Positions 1 through 9,255 of a DNA stretch of 60,506 nucleotides are shown here, piece after piece. Origin of the DNA: Actinomycetes bacterium (lineage in GTDB: Bacteria; Actinomycetota; Acidimicrobiia; Acidimicrobiales; Acidimicrobiaceae). How positions within the stretch are numbered: position 1 is the first letter of the stretch; each line of letters begins with the position of its first letter. Where the stretch lies: assembly GCA_021841935.1 (NCBI GenBank), contig JAKCDL010000014.1, forward strand, positions 1-60,506. Reading direction: 5' to 3'. Both the position numbers and the translations under genes were made by a program. A model generated the notes under the pieces. It saw only the letters and a program-made list of their open reading frames with translations. It was not told the origin of the DNA and searched no databases.

Positions 1-174
1 ACGAGCGTTGGACAGCTAGAGCAGTACCGTGCCGCACTTGCTAAGTGGAGATACTTCATGCCCCAAACCGTAGAGGTAGCGGTTCGCCCCTGGCACTACT
101 CTGAAAATGCGTTGCGCCCCGAACATAAAATGGTCGCACACACTGGGTTTTTGACAGTCGCGAGGAAGCTCTAG
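1..174 (+). CDS. trmI: tRNA (adenine-58-N1)-methyltransferase TrmI, C-terminal end (partial)
   Basis: The frame is open from the first base of the window to the TAG at 172-174, giving the last 57 residues of a protein. The end reads like the C-terminus of actinobacterial TrmI (Mycobacterium Rv2118c type): the RPWHYSE segment is followed by LRPEHKMVAHTGFLTVARKL-like residues, the closing strand of the Rossmann methyltransferase domain. TrmI methylates A58 in the T-loop of tRNA using SAM. The start and SAM-binding motifs lie upstream of the window. trmI also lies close to the proteasome ATPase gene in mycobacteria, which supports the call. Confidence 0.82.
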   Translation, partial: TSVGQLEQYRAALAKWRYFMPQTVEVAVRPWHYSENALRPEHKMVAHTGFLTVARKL

Positions 175-406
175 CTTCGCGCCCTACCTTGATTTTTTAT
201 AGATGGCTACCTGCGGCAAGGTTTCGGATCCGTAGATGCATCTCTAAGCAAGATCTCCCAAGCTCCTCGAGGCCACTGTCGATACGTGGGACATCCGCAA
301 TCAGTGTCATGCCTTGGCCGATTTTTGTCGTAGTAAATTGAAGGATCTCACGAAGCGGCCCAAGGTTCGGGCGGGTTGGGGGATTACCGCAATTCTTCAA
401 TGACAA

Positions 407-447
407 GACCCTCGCAATAGGGGCGAATGGACCATATTGCGAGGGTC
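407..447. terminator. Hairpin between convergent trmI and ferredoxin genes
   Basis: Perfect 13-bp inverted repeat, arms 407-419 (GACCCTCGCAATA) and 435-447, with a 15-nt loop. It sits in the gap between two convergent genes, trmI (ending 174) and the ferredoxin gene (ending 483), the usual place for a shared terminator. No T-run follows either arm, so it may instead be an RNA-stabilising hairpin or need a protein factor. The rest of 175-480 shows no convincing gene. Confidence 0.45.
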
Positions 448-482
448 AGTGAAATTACAAAGTCTCCATCGATCGTGGAAGA

Positions 483-719
483 TTATGCCTCTTCTACGAA
501 GATGCACTCACCTGGGCACTCCTCGGAGGCTTCGATGACTGCGCTCTCTAATTCGCTCGGAACCGTTGCCATCTGCTGTGAACCGCCAGGGTTATTGAGG
601 ACAGACCCACCATCTTTTACATATGCAAGTCCATCTTCTTGGAGCGTAAATACTGGGGGACAGATCTCTTCGCAGAGCCCATCGCCGGTGCATAGGTCTT
701 GATCGATCCAAACCTTCAT
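483..719 (-). CDS. Small ferredoxin (3Fe-4S/4Fe-4S type)
   Basis: A 78-residue acidic protein beginning MKVWIDQDLCTGDGLCEEIC, typical of small actinobacterial ferredoxins of the Fdx/Fer4_13 family. Cysteines lie at 10, 16, 20, 68 and 72. The pattern C10-x2-D13-x2-C16 ... C68-P has Asp in the second ligand position, as in 3Fe-4S ferredoxins that feed electrons to cytochromes P450. The extra C20 and C72 are not part of the usual three-Cys set and could allow a 4Fe-4S cluster. ATG at 719 is the start. The gene is divergent from arc; no redox partner is encoded nearby. Confidence 0.85.
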   Translation of the reverse strand: MKVWIDQDLCTGDGLCEEICPPVFTLQEDGLAYVKDGGSVLNNPGGSQQMATVPSELESAVIEASEECPGECIFVEEA

Positions 720-1167
720 TGAGATACTGCCTTTTCTCGCTCAAATCGCATAGGGCGAATCTTGGGATAGAGTAAAGTCCGACATTCGATAACTTATCTC
801 TTTCCACGTCGCCAAGCGAAACGTTCTACCAAGAACAATCTAGATGCTTTCTCTCGCTTTTGAACTTACAGGGCAGGTGACAATGCACCCTCTTTCTAAA
901 AGAATCTCAGCGTCCGCTGGCCATTGGCGAAGAAGTTTGCAATTGTCGCAACTTTCAAGAAATGTAGAGATCTTCCGATATTAAAGCAAAAAGTTGATTT
1001 GAGGCCTCGGGGGGACACTGAGGCAACATTTATGCGAGGCGTAAGAGCCATCGTCGTTCGAGTTGCGACGGTGCCATGATCTTTGTTAATTACTTGATAA
1101 TTTGGGTAGTGCGACGGTGCTAGATATTGATAAATAGGGTGTAGCGTAAAGTTTGGAGGTGGTCGCT
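720..1167. promoter_or_regulatory. Divergent intergenic region upstream of arc, with an 11-bp direct repeat
   Basis: About 450 bases between the divergent ferredoxin and arc genes, with no supportable gene. It must hold the promoters for both. The 11-mer TGCGACGGTGC occurs twice on the plus strand, at 1064-1074 and 1110-1120, 46 bases apart. An extended -10-like TGCTAGATA begins at 1118, overlapping the second copy. The arc ribosome-binding site GGAGGT is at 1155-1160. The repeat could be a regulator site for the proteasome operon; this is inference. Confidence 0.4.
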
Positions 1168-2925
1168 TTGAGTAATGGTGAAGAAGTTAACGACGAGCTA
1201 GATCAGCGGGCGACAAGCGGCGGCGAGACGATCGAGCTTCTAAGAGAACAAGTTAGTGAACTGCGCAAAAGGTTGGCTGACTCTCCGCTTCGCGTTAGAG
1301 CACTTGAAGAGAAGCTCCTCGAGGTAAATGGAGCGCTATCACAGTCGCAGATCCGCAATGAAAAATTAACTGTTACCCTACAGCAGGCGCGTGAGCACAT
1401 CGCAAACCTTAGGGAAGAGGTTGAGAAGCTTACTCAACCCCCCTCGGCCTATGGCATTGTCTTAGGGACAAATGAAGATGGAACCGTCGACATCAACACC
1501 TCGGGGCGAAAGATGCGTGTGAGCATCCACCCTGAGATTGAATTGGGTGACCTAGACCCGGGTCAAGAGGTAGTTCTAAATGAATCCTTCGCGGTAATAC
1601 TCGCGCGAACTTCAGAGCGCATCGGCGAGGTAGTAACTGTAAAAGACGTCTTAGAAGACGGCGAGAGGGTTCTCATATCGTCGCGGGCAGACGAAGAGAG
1701 GGTCGTTGGCATCTCGGGGACACTCAAGGGGACGAAGCTACGAAGTGGCGATTCAGCGCTCTTTGATATTCGAAGTAACCTTCTCCTTGAAAAACTCCCT
1801 CGTCCAGAGGTAGAGGAGCTCGTCCTTGAAGAGGTCCCGGACGTCTCATACGAAGACGTGGGTGGTCTTGATACCCAGATCGAAGAGATAACAGATGCCG
1901 TAGAGCTCCCCTTCCTACATAGGGATCTCTTCCTTGAGTATCGACTCCCTGCTCCAAAGGGTATCTTGCTCTATGGCCCTCCTGGATGTGGAAAGACATT
2001 GATCGCCAAGGCAGTGGCAAACTCTCTAGCCAAAAAAGTTGCCGCAATGAAGGGGGAGGCTACAGGTCGTAGCTACTTCATGAACATCAAGGGGCCTGAG
2101 CTTCTCAATAAATACGTCGGTGAGACCGAACGACAGATTCGGTTGATCTTCCAACGCGCTCGGGAGAAGTCAGAAGAAGGAAATCCAGTGATTGTCTTCT
2201 TCGATGAGATGGATTCACTCTTTCGAACTCGTGGGACGGGAATCTCCTCTGATATGGAGTCGACGATCGTACCTCAGCTCCTAGCTGAGATCGATGGCGT
2301 TGAGACGCTTCGAAACGTCATCGTTATCGGCGCCTCAAACCGTGAGGACCTCATTGACCCCGCTATCTTACGCCCAGGTCGTCTCGACGTGAAAATTAAG
2401 ATCGAGAGGCCGAATGAGAGTGCAGCGGCTCAGATCTTTGCACGCTACCTCACTAGTGACCTTCCGATCGATCAGCGTGAGATCGATGATTTGGGCGGAG
2501 GAGATCGCGAGAAGGCCGTGATGGTGATGATCGAGAAGACGGTCAGTGAGATGTATCGAACTGATGATGAAAATCGATTCCTTGAGGTTACCTACCAAAA
2601 TGGCGACAAGGAGATCTTGTTCTACAAGGACTTTTCCTCTGGCGCGATGATCGAGAATATCGTCCGGCGAGCTAAGAAGCGTGCGATCAAGCGGGCAATT
2701 GCAGGAAGTGGCGGCGGTATCAATACCGAGGATTTGATCTACTCAATTGCTAAGGAGTACAAAGAGCACGAGGATCTCCCGAATACAACTAACCCCGACG
2801 ACTGGGCCAAGATATCTGGCAAGAAGGGCGAGCGAATTGTCTACGTTCGAACCTTGGTCGCCGAGGGCAAGGAGGCAAAGGGTGGCCGTTCTATCGAAAA
2901 GGTTGGTACTGGTCAGTATCTGTAG
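1168..2925 (+). CDS. arc: Proteasome-associated AAA+ ATPase ARC/Mpa
   Basis: The unfoldase ring that recognises pupylated proteins and threads them into the 20S proteasome. I place the start at TTG 1168, because GGAGGT at 1155-1160 is 7 bases upstream; an in-frame TTG at 1153 lies just before that site. The product is 585 residues. It has an N-terminal coiled coil (about 15-90, the Pup-binding part), an OB-fold region, then an AAA+ domain with Walker A G270-PPGCGKT and Walker B VIVFFDE (341-347). It ends GQYL, the proteasome-docking tail with penultimate Tyr seen in Mpa. First gene of the pupylation operon, 38 bases before dop. Confidence 0.97.
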   Translation: MSNGEEVNDELDQRATSGGETIELLREQVSELRKRLADSPLRVRALEEKLLEVNGALSQSQIRNEKLTVTLQQAREHIANLREEVEKLTQPPSAYGIVLGTNEDGTVDINTSGRKMRVSIHPEIELGDLDPGQEVVLNESFAVILARTSERIGEVVTVKDVLEDGERVLISSRADEERVVGISGTLKGTKLRSGDSALFDIRSNLLLEKLPRPEVEELVLEEVPDVSYEDVGGLDTQIEEITDAVELPFLHRDLFLEYRLPAPKGILLYGPPGCGKTLIAKAVANSLAKKVAAMKGEATGRSYFMNIKGPELLNKYVGETERQIRLIFQRAREKSEEGNPVIVFFDEMDSLFRTRGTGISSDMESTIVPQLLAEIDGVETLRNVIVIGASNREDLIDPAILRPGRLDVKIKIERPNESAAAQIFARYLTSDLPIDQREIDDLGGGDREKAVMVMIEKTVSEMYRTDDENRFLEVTYQNGDKEILFYKDFSSGAMIENIVRRAKKRAIKRAIAGSGGGINTEDLIYSIAKEYKEHEDLPNTTNPDDWAKISGKKGERIVYVRTLVAEGKEAKGGRSIEKVGTGQYL

Positions 2926-2963
2926 TCGGCGAATGCGTTTTATTTAGAAATGGTGTTGAGTAA

Positions 2964-4457
2964 GTGGCAGTAAAGAAGATATGCGGCATCGAGACAGAGT
3001 ATGGTATTTCGACCGTTGGGGCAATTGATCCCAACCCGATCACCTCGTCGTCGATGCTCGTCAACTCTTATCTAGCACTGCTAGCTAAAAAGGTCGGATG
3101 GGACTTTGTCGATGAGTCGCCTATGACGGACGCGAGGGGCTTTCGGCGAGAGTTTCAGCTTCCTCCTGAAGTAGAAACTCACTTGGTCAACACCGTTCTA
3201 ACAAATGGAGCGCGCTACTACGTCGACCATGCTCACCCAGAGTATTCGTCGCCCGAATGCTATACGCCACTTGAAGCGGTTCTCTATGATCTAGCAGGTG
3301 AAGAGGTACTTAGGCGTTCTATGGAGGCGGCCAAGAAGGTACTTCCGGCTGGCCAATCGATCGTGGTGTATAAGAATAACTCAGATAGAAAGGGCAACTC
3401 CTACGGTTGTCACGAGAACTATCTCATGGACAGAGCGGTACCCTTCTCTAAGATCGTTGAGCAAATTACCCCGTTTTTTGTAACGCGACAGATCTTTTGC
3501 GGCGCTGGAAAAGTTGGCACCGAAATGAACTACGTTGCAAAGGAGGAGGTGCCATTTCAACTGAGCCAAAGGGCCGACTTTTTCGAAGAAGAGGTTGGGC
3601 TCGAGACCACGCTCAAGCGACCGATCGTAAATACGCGCGATGAACCACACGCCGATGCATCTAAGTACCGTCGCCTCCATGTAATCATCGGCGATGCTAA
3701 TATGTCGCAATTTACAACGTGGCTAAAGGTTGGAACCACGGCACTTGTGCTTTCGATGATTGAAGACGGGTACCTCGATGGGATCGATCTGAAGTTGTCG
3801 AACCCGGTAGCAACTCTTAGGAAAGTCTCCTATGACCTCTCGCTCTCGAAGGCATTGGCACTTGAAAGTAGACAGACGATTACGGCACTTGAGTTGCAAT
3901 ATCGCTATCTCGAAGCAGCACATAAGTATGCAGCCCGGGAGTCACTAGAGGCCCTGGGAGATGAGCAGGAGGCCAAAGAGATCATAAAGCAGTGGGAGAT
4001 TACCCTTGGCCTTCTTGAAAGCTCGCCAGATTCTTTGGCCGATCGAATCGACTGGGTAGCAAAGAGGCGCTTAGTCGATGGATATGCACAACGCCACGGT
4101 CTTGACTTTGACGACCCTAAATTAGCGGCAATAGATCTGCAGTACCACGACATAAGATTTGAAAAATCGTTGTTCTATAAGTTGAAGGCGTACGAGCTAT
4201 TTGAGCAAGATCAAATAAATGACGCAGTTCATGAGCCTCCGCAACGAACTCGCGCATACTTTCGAGGAAAGTGTCTCGAGAAGTTCGGAGCGAGCGTGGC
4301 TGCTGCAAACTGGGACTCTATGATCTTTGACTTAGGTGAAGATCCTCTACGAAGAATTCCCATGATGGATCCCCTCAAAGGCACCAAGGCTCATGTCGAT
4401 AAGTTGCTTGATAGTTGCGATAGTGCCTCTGAGCTGATAGCAAAGTTAAATTCCTAG
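2964..4457 (+). CDS. dop: Depupylase/deamidase of Pup
   Basis: Dop converts the C-terminal Gln of Pup to Glu and also removes Pup from substrates. It belongs to the glutamine-synthetase-like carboxylate-amine ligase fold. The 497-residue product has the ATP/Mg motif GIETEYG at 8-14 and the conserved Asp in VDHAHPEYSSPEC (D88, matching the Dop/PafA nucleophile region). The long insertion after the first strand (SSSMLVNSYLALLAKKVGWD region) distinguishes Dop from PafA. Start GTG at 2964. Gene order arc-dop-pup and a Gln-ending Pup in the next gene confirm that Dop activity is needed. Confidence 0.96.
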   Translation: MAVKKICGIETEYGISTVGAIDPNPITSSSMLVNSYLALLAKKVGWDFVDESPMTDARGFRREFQLPPEVETHLVNTVLTNGARYYVDHAHPEYSSPECYTPLEAVLYDLAGEEVLRRSMEAAKKVLPAGQSIVVYKNNSDRKGNSYGCHENYLMDRAVPFSKIVEQITPFFVTRQIFCGAGKVGTEMNYVAKEEVPFQLSQRADFFEEEVGLETTLKRPIVNTRDEPHADASKYRRLHVIIGDANMSQFTTWLKVGTTALVLSMIEDGYLDGIDLKLSNPVATLRKVSYDLSLSKALALESRQTITALELQYRYLEAAHKYAARESLEALGDEQEAKEIIKQWEITLGLLESSPDSLADRIDWVAKRRLVDGYAQRHGLDFDDPKLAAIDLQYHDIRFEKSLFYKLKAYELFEQDQINDAVHEPPQRTRAYFRGKCLEKFGASVAAANWDSMIFDLGEDPLRRIPMMDPLKGTKAHVDKLLDSCDSASELIAKLNS

Positions 4458-4468
4458 GAGAAGATTGA

Positions 4469-4669
4469 ATGACTGAACGTGAAATGATAAAAAAGACTCC
4501 TCAGCCGCGCACGGAAGAGACGGTCACTGAAGAGAGTGGTGCGCAGGGAAGTGAAAAGAGCGACAAGCTCAAGGCGGAGTTAGACGACATTCTCGACGAG
4601 ATTGACGAAGTGTTAGAAGATAACGCAGAAGAGTTCGTTCGAAACTATGTACAAAAGGGCGGTCAATGA
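4469..4669 (+). CDS. pup: Prokaryotic ubiquitin-like protein Pup
   Basis: A 66-residue, disordered, highly acidic protein ending KGGQ. The C-terminal GGQ form must be deamidated by Dop to GGE before PafA ligates it to lysines of target proteins. The region about 33-58 (KAELDDILDEIDEVLEDNAEEF) is the amphipathic helix that pairs with the ARC coiled coil. It starts 11 bases after dop, with AGGAGA just upstream of ATG 4469. Confidence 0.97.
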   Translation: MTEREMIKKTPQPRTEETVTEESGAQGSEKSDKLKAELDDILDEIDEVLEDNAEEFVRNYVQKGGQ

Positions 4670-4753
4670 ATAGGGACTTACGTTCTCTGTTCGCATAACA
4701 GCCTTTAGATTTATCCTTGAACTTTTTTAGCGTTGAAACGGAGTAATTGAGAA

Positions 4754-5563
4754 TTGACACTGCCGTTGTTTGGACCCATAAACGATCCAGGCCCTAGCTT
4801 CATACAGACGTTGAAGCAGATGGGAAGGTCCCCATTTGACCTAGAGGGAATCGTAAAAGCAGGACTTCTTGATGTTCCCCATGGAACCACGATCGTTACC
4901 TTTAAGTATCGAGATGGAGTTATCATGGCCGGCGACAGAAGGGCTACAGAGGGTAACTTCATAGCTCATCGCCGGATGGAGAAGGTCTTTGCTGCGGACC
5001 GTTTTTCGGCAGTCGCTATCGCGGGAGCCGCTGGGCCAGCCGTTGAAATGGTGCGACTCTTTCAAACCCAACTTGAGCATTACGAAAAGGTGGAGGGAGT
5101 CGTTCTCTCGCTCGAAGGTAAGGCAAATCAGCTCGGCCAAATGATCAGAGCCAATCTCCCCATGGCGATGCAGGGCCTCGCCGTAGTGCCGCTCTTTGCT
5201 GGGTGGGATCTCATCCGTGAGACTGGTCGTATCTTCGCATTCGACATCACAGGAGGGCGCTACGAAGAGGTAGCCTTCCAAACCACTGGTTCAGGTGGTC
5301 GCGATGCAAAGGGTGTAATCAAAGCAGGCTTGATGAAGGACAACCCCCTCGGCCTAGATGATGCAGCACGCCTTGCAGTCTCAGCCCTCGTAGAGGCTGC
5401 AGAGGAGGACTCTGCTACAGGTGGCCCAGACGTTGGGAGAGGAATCTACCCGATCGTGGCCTCAGTCTCAGCACGTGGCTTCGAGTACGTACCTGAGGAG
5501 ACGATTGCATCAATATCAAGTGAAGTTTTTTCGACTCGACGCGGAATCGGTGGTGGCCAATAA
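4754..5563 (+). CDS. prcB: 20S proteasome beta subunit
   Basis: The catalytic subunit of the 20S core. TTG 4754 with GGAG at 4740-4743 gives 269 residues. The propeptide of 44 residues ends in HG, and mature protein would begin at T45 (TTIVTFKYRDG), the N-terminal nucleophile threonine exposed by self-cleavage. The region GVIMAGDRRATEGN and later GSGGRDAKG match the family. An 84-base gap separates it from pup, and its stop codon abuts the prcA start (TAAATG), so the two are surely translationally coupled. Confidence 0.97.
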   Translation: MTLPLFGPINDPGPSFIQTLKQMGRSPFDLEGIVKAGLLDVPHGTTIVTFKYRDGVIMAGDRRATEGNFIAHRRMEKVFAADRFSAVAIAGAAGPAVEMVRLFQTQLEHYEKVEGVVLSLEGKANQLGQMIRANLPMAMQGLAVVPLFAGWDLIRETGRIFAFDITGGRYEEVAFQTTGSGGRDAKGVIKAGLMKDNPLGLDDAARLAVSALVEAAEEDSATGGPDVGRGIYPIVASVSARGFEYVPEETIASISSEVFSTRRGIGGGQ

Positions 5564-6241
5564 ATGTCAATGCCATATTATGTAGCGCCTGAACAGGTAA
5601 TGAAGGATCGAGCTGACTATGCCCGAAAGGGTATAGCTCGAGGACGATCGTTGATAGGCGCAATATATGCCGGTGGTATTCTTTTGTGCGCAGAGAATCC
5701 CAGTAGATCGCTGCATAAGATCTCTGAGATTTACGATCGTATTGCCTTTGCTGGAGTTGGTAAATACAATGAATTTGACCAACTTCGTGTAGCAGGGGTG
5801 CGTCACGCCGACACTAAGGGCTACGCATACTCTAGAGACGACGTCGACGCTAGATCTCTTGCCAACCTATACGCCTCATACCTCGGTCAGGTCTTTACTC
5901 ACGAGATGAAGCCCATGGAAGTTGAGATTGTAGTCGCAGAGTTAGGGCGCGGTTCGACTCCTAATCAGTTATTTCACATTCTCTATGACGGAACTGTGAT
6001 GGATGAGGACTCATATTCGATCGTCGGTGGAGACTCTGACGCCATCTCATCACGATTTGCATCGGCATATCGTAAAGATATGAACCTGAAAGAGGTTCTA
6101 GCCGCAGCAGTTACCGCTCTTGCAGGGCCGGAGAGAAAGCTCACCTCGAACGAGCTTGAAGTTGCTGTAATGGACGATTCAAATGGCAGACGGACATTCC
6201 GAAGAATCTCGGGAAAGCCACTAGAGGAGTTGCTTGGGTGA
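5564..6241 (+). CDS. prcA: 20S proteasome alpha subunit
   Basis: A 225-residue alpha subunit forming the outer, gating rings of the 20S core. The N-terminal segment YYVAPEQVMKDRADYARKGI and the following SLIGAIYAGGILLCAEN strands are typical; there is no catalytic N-terminal Thr. ATG 5564 directly follows the prcB stop. The C-terminus (ISGKPLEELLG) lacks the long acidic tail often present in mycobacterial PrcA. Confidence 0.96.
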   Translation: MSMPYYVAPEQVMKDRADYARKGIARGRSLIGAIYAGGILLCAENPSRSLHKISEIYDRIAFAGVGKYNEFDQLRVAGVRHADTKGYAYSRDDVDARSLANLYASYLGQVFTHEMKPMEVEIVVAELGRGSTPNQLFHILYDGTVMDEDSYSIVGGDSDAISSRFASAYRKDMNLKEVLAAAVTALAGPERKLTSNELEVAVMDDSNGRRTFRRISGKPLEELLG

Positions 6242-6280
6242 TTGCCATCGCCAAGGTATAGGGAAGAAGGGTGATTGCTG

Positions 6281-7642
6281 ATGCTCGAGCGAAGGATATT
6301 TGGCCTCGAAAACGAGTACGGGGTTACATGCACACTGCGTGGCCAACGACGTTTGAGTCCCGATGAGGTAGCCAGGTATCTCTTTCGGCGAGTGGTTTCC
6401 TGGGGCAGGTCGTCAAACGTCTTCCTAGGAAACGGCGCCCGCCTCTACCTAGACGTTGGCTCGCATCCTGAATATGCTACACCTGAGTGTGACTCTCTCT
6501 ATGATCTCGTTGCACACGACAAGGCGGGCGAGCGAATACTCGAAGGTTTAGTCCACAGTGCAGAAGCTCGCATGCACGAAGAGGGCATACGTGGTGACGT
6601 CTACCTGTTCAAGAACAATACCGATTCGGCTGGTAACTCCTATGGCTGCCATGAGAACTACTTGACGACTCGTTCGGACGAGTTAAATCGATTTTCAGAG
6701 GTGTTGATACCGTTTTTGGTCTCACGCCAGATCTATGCCGGTGCTGGAAAGGTTTTGCAAACTGCCAGAGGGCCTATTTACTCAATTGCACAGAGGGCTG
6801 AGCACATTTGGGAGGGAGTTTCCTCTGCGACAACTCGTTCTCGACCGATCATAAATTCTCGTGACGAACCCCACGCCGACGCTGAGAGATTTCGACGCCT
6901 CCATGTGATAGTTGGGGATTCGAATATGAGCGAATACACCAACTTTCTGAAAGTCGGTGCTATGTCGCTGATGTTAAAGATGCTTGAGGATCCAGGTGTC
7001 GTCTTAAGGGATATGTCGATTGAGAATCCAATCAGAGCAATCCGTGACATCTCTCACGATCCAACTTGCACCCGTAAAGTTCGACTCACTAATGGTAGGG
7101 AGCTCTCAGCTCTTGAGATACAGAGCGAGTACCTAGAGAAGGCGATAAAGTTCGCAGCTGCCAACCCCCTGGCTGAAGCTGAGGCCAAGGCACTTGAGAT
7201 GTGGGAGTATGTCCTAACAAAGATAGCGAGCGATCCACTTTCTCTCGGAAGAGAGGTCGACTGGGTCATTAAATATAACCTCATAGATGCCTACATGAAC
7301 AAAAATGGCTACTCGCTAAGCCACCCCGCAGTCTCGCTAATAGACCTTCAATACCACGATGTTTCGAGGGAAAGAGGTATCTTTTACCGCCTGAGTCGTC
7401 GCAATTTGGTTGAGAGAATGGTCGATGACGAGACGATAGATAAAGCCATGGAGTTTGCCCCATCTACTACACGAGCGAAGCTCCGGGGTGAGTTTATTAA
7501 GAGGGCAAATGAAAAGCGACGTGACTTCACCGTCGATTGGGTCCATCTAAAGTTGAACGACCAAGCGCAAAGAACTGTGCTTTTGAAAGACCCTTTTCGC
7601 TCTGAAGACGAGCGCGTAGATAAACTTTTAGAGAGTCTTTAA
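6281..7642 (+). CDS. pafA: Pup-protein ligase
   Basis: PafA attaches Pup through its C-terminal Glu to substrate lysines at the cost of ATP. ATG 6281, with AGGG at 6268-6271, gives 453 residues; an in-frame TTG at 6275 is less likely. It is very close to mycobacterial PafA along the whole length: [14 protein letters not shown] at the start, the catalytic Asp in [15 protein letters not shown] (D58), [35 protein letters not shown] and [17 protein letters not shown] near the end. Unlike in Mycobacterium, it is not followed by pafB and pafC. Confidence 0.97.
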   Translation: MLERRIFGLENEYGVTCTLRGQRRLSPDEVARYLFRRVVSWGRSSNVFLGNGARLYLDVGSHPEYATPECDSLYDLVAHDKAGERILEGLVHSAEARMHEEGIRGDVYLFKNNTDSAGNSYGCHENYLTTRSDELNRFSEVLIPFLVSRQIYAGAGKVLQTARGPIYSIAQRAEHIWEGVSSATTRSRPIINSRDEPHADAERFRRLHVIVGDSNMSEYTNFLKVGAMSLMLKMLEDPGVVLRDMSIENPIRAIRDISHDPTCTRKVRLTNGRELSALEIQSEYLEKAIKFAAANPLAEAEAKALEMWEYVLTKIASDPLSLGREVDWVIKYNLIDAYMNKNGYSLSHPAVSLIDLQYHDVSRERGIFYRLSRRNLVERMVDDETIDKAMEFAPSTTRAKLRGEFIKRANEKRRDFTVDWVHLKLNDQAQRTVLLKDPFRSEDERVDKLLESL

Positions 7643-7667
7643 TTGAAGTTGAAACGAGCACTACACC

Positions 7668-8231
7668 TTGAGTGATAATACACTTCCCGACCAGCCTGTG
7701 ACCCCCGCGAAGAAAAGGAGATTTAGGTCTAACGTTTATGTGGCAATTGCCTCGTTGTTAATTGCGACACTTCTGCGATTATTTATAGTTCAATCTTTTT
7801 ACATACCGTCGGGCTCAATGATTCCTACGCTTCAAATAAACGATCGAATTTTGGTTTCAAAGATTAATTTCGGACTGTTTGGCGTAAAGCGCGGCGACAT
7901 CGTGGTCTTTCGTCGACCCCCTGCCGACAAGGTTGACCCAACAATACAGGACTTGGTAAAGAGAGTTATTGGGCTACCCGGTGATACAATCTCTGCAAAG
8001 AATGGGGTTGTCTACATAGATGGTCATCCTCTAGCAGAGACTTATCTTCCCAAGAACGACCCAACCTATAACTTGACGCCGATAAAGGTCCCTGCTGGAG
8101 ACTACTTCATGATGGGTGACAACCGCACAGACTCATATGACTCTCGCTTCTTTGGTCCAGTTCCAGGTTCGCTATTTGTTGGTCAAGTGGTAATGAGGTA
8201 TTATCCCTTGTCACGCATTGGATTTTTCTAA
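7668..8231 (+). CDS. lepB: Signal peptidase I
   Basis: Removes signal peptides of Sec and Tat substrates on the outer face of the membrane. The product is 187 residues, a short single-spanning type I enzyme. One TM segment lies at about 23-42, then the catalytic box SGSMIPTL with nucleophile S50, the DLVKRVIGLPGD box with general base K98, and the MGDNRTDSYDSR box. TTG 7668 follows pafA by 25 bases. Its position just before the Tat genes makes functional sense. Confidence 0.93.
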   Translation: MSDNTLPDQPVTPAKKRRFRSNVYVAIASLLIATLLRLFIVQSFYIPSGSMIPTLQINDRILVSKINFGLFGVKRGDIVVFRRPPADKVDPTIQDLVKRVIGLPGDTISAKNGVVYIDGHPLAETYLPKNDPTYNLTPIKVPAGDYFMMGDNRTDSYDSRFFGPVPGSLFVGQVVMRYYPLSRIGFF

Positions 8232-8387
8232 TTTTGCGCCATTAGTAACATCGGATTTGTATTCGTACTTTTGAAAGGCTTTAAACCTTTGAGTGGTTTG
8301 GGTCGATACAACTTTTAGAAAGGTTCGAGGGCGCAAAGAACCCCCGAGCAAGTTTGGTATGGATGCAGATTGGCGAAGGGAGTCGCG

Positions 8388-8726
8388 ATGCCTCTAATAA
8401 AGGCTAGCTGCCCGTCTTGTGGAGACGTAGAGTTGACTTTGAACGACATCAAGGTCATGGTATGTTCAACCGACGGCTCGGCCTCCTATAATTTTCGTTG
8501 CCCAGGTTGTCGCTTTCGAGTAGCTAAGCCAGCTGAAAAGGCTGTTGTAGATATCTTGCTCTCTTCCGGGGTTACCATGAGCTTTTGGAGGCTCCCACTT
8601 GAACTCGAGGAGGAGCACCATGGAGAGCCTATTTCATACGATGAGTTGATGGACTTTCACTATCAGATTGCTGCTGAGGGTTGGCTCGATCGTCTCATTG
8701 AAAAAAAGACCACTCAGGACGATTAG
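8388..8726 (+). CDS. Zinc-ribbon protein of unknown function
   Basis: Start ATG 8388 is set by GAAGGGAG at 8375-8382; an in-frame TTG at 8370 precedes that site. The 112-residue protein has two CxxC knuckles (C8/C11 and C38/C41), with an extra C26, forming a zinc ribbon. It is followed by an acidic helical tail (residues 60-112). I do not recognise a named family. It lies between lepB and the Tat genes, where pafB/pafC-type regulators lie in mycobacteria, but it has no helix-turn-helix or WYL motif that I can see. Confidence 0.75.
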   Translation: MPLIKASCPSCGDVELTLNDIKVMVCSTDGSASYNFRCPGCRFRVAKPAEKAVVDILLSSGVTMSFWRLPLELEEEHHGEPISYDELMDFHYQIAAEGWLDRLIEKKTTQDD

Positions 8727-8812
8727 CTGATTTGATCTAATTAGTTCAAATGCCTCGAATAGTTACGGCAATTGCTTTTTTGATAGCCGTAATTTGAAGG
8801 TAGTCTATCTAT

Positions 8813-9247
8813 ATGTTTAATCTTGATCCAACCAAGATTCTCATCATCGTCACAGTGGCCCTGGTTGTACTTGGCCCTGACAAGCTTCCTATTGCCTTAA
8901 AGTCGGTTGGCAAGTACTGGAATGAATTCAACAGAGTCCGTAATCGAATTCGCGATGAGATGAATGGCGCCCTATCGACGTTGACCGATCAGATCGCACC
9001 CGTTAAAAGTGCCGTTGAGGGTGCGATTGGCGAGATCAAGGATCCCTTCGATATAGTGGCAACTGCCTTTACCTCTGGAGCTGGGCTAAGTGCCCAGGGG
9101 CCATCGAAGGAACACGCTGAGGCGATGTTTGGAGGTAGCTCTAAGAGTTCAGCGGAGAGTTACACTGAGGATTCGAAAGCGTACTCGACGACCACTTCGC
9201 AGACGACAATGCGAATTTCTCCTAGTACCGACGTCTTTTGGAATTAG
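8813..9247 (+). CDS. tatB: Tat translocase subunit TatA/TatB
   Basis: A 144-residue protein with one N-terminal TM segment (about 6-21), the hinge LGPDKLP at 21-27, an amphipathic helix (residues 28-55), then a long polar Ser-rich tail. TatA/TatB proteins gather around TatC to carry folded twin-arginine proteins across the membrane. The MFN start, long cytoplasmic part and lack of the TatA FGxxxLP phrase lean towards TatB, but the two types cannot be separated safely by eye. It is 8 bases upstream of tatC. Confidence 0.88.
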   Translation: MFNLDPTKILIIVTVALVVLGPDKLPIALKSVGKYWNEFNRVRNRIRDEMNGALSTLTDQIAPVKSAVEGAIGEIKDPFDIVATAFTSGAGLSAQGPSKEHAEAMFGGSSKSSAESYTEDSKAYSTTTSQTTMRISPSTDVFWN

Positions 9248-9255
9248 GGGATCAT

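Noticed and set aside
197..406. 69-residue minus-strand frame between trmI and the ferredoxin gene
   Set aside because: No ribosome-binding site, no family resemblance, and it starts at the edge of the 407-447 hairpin.
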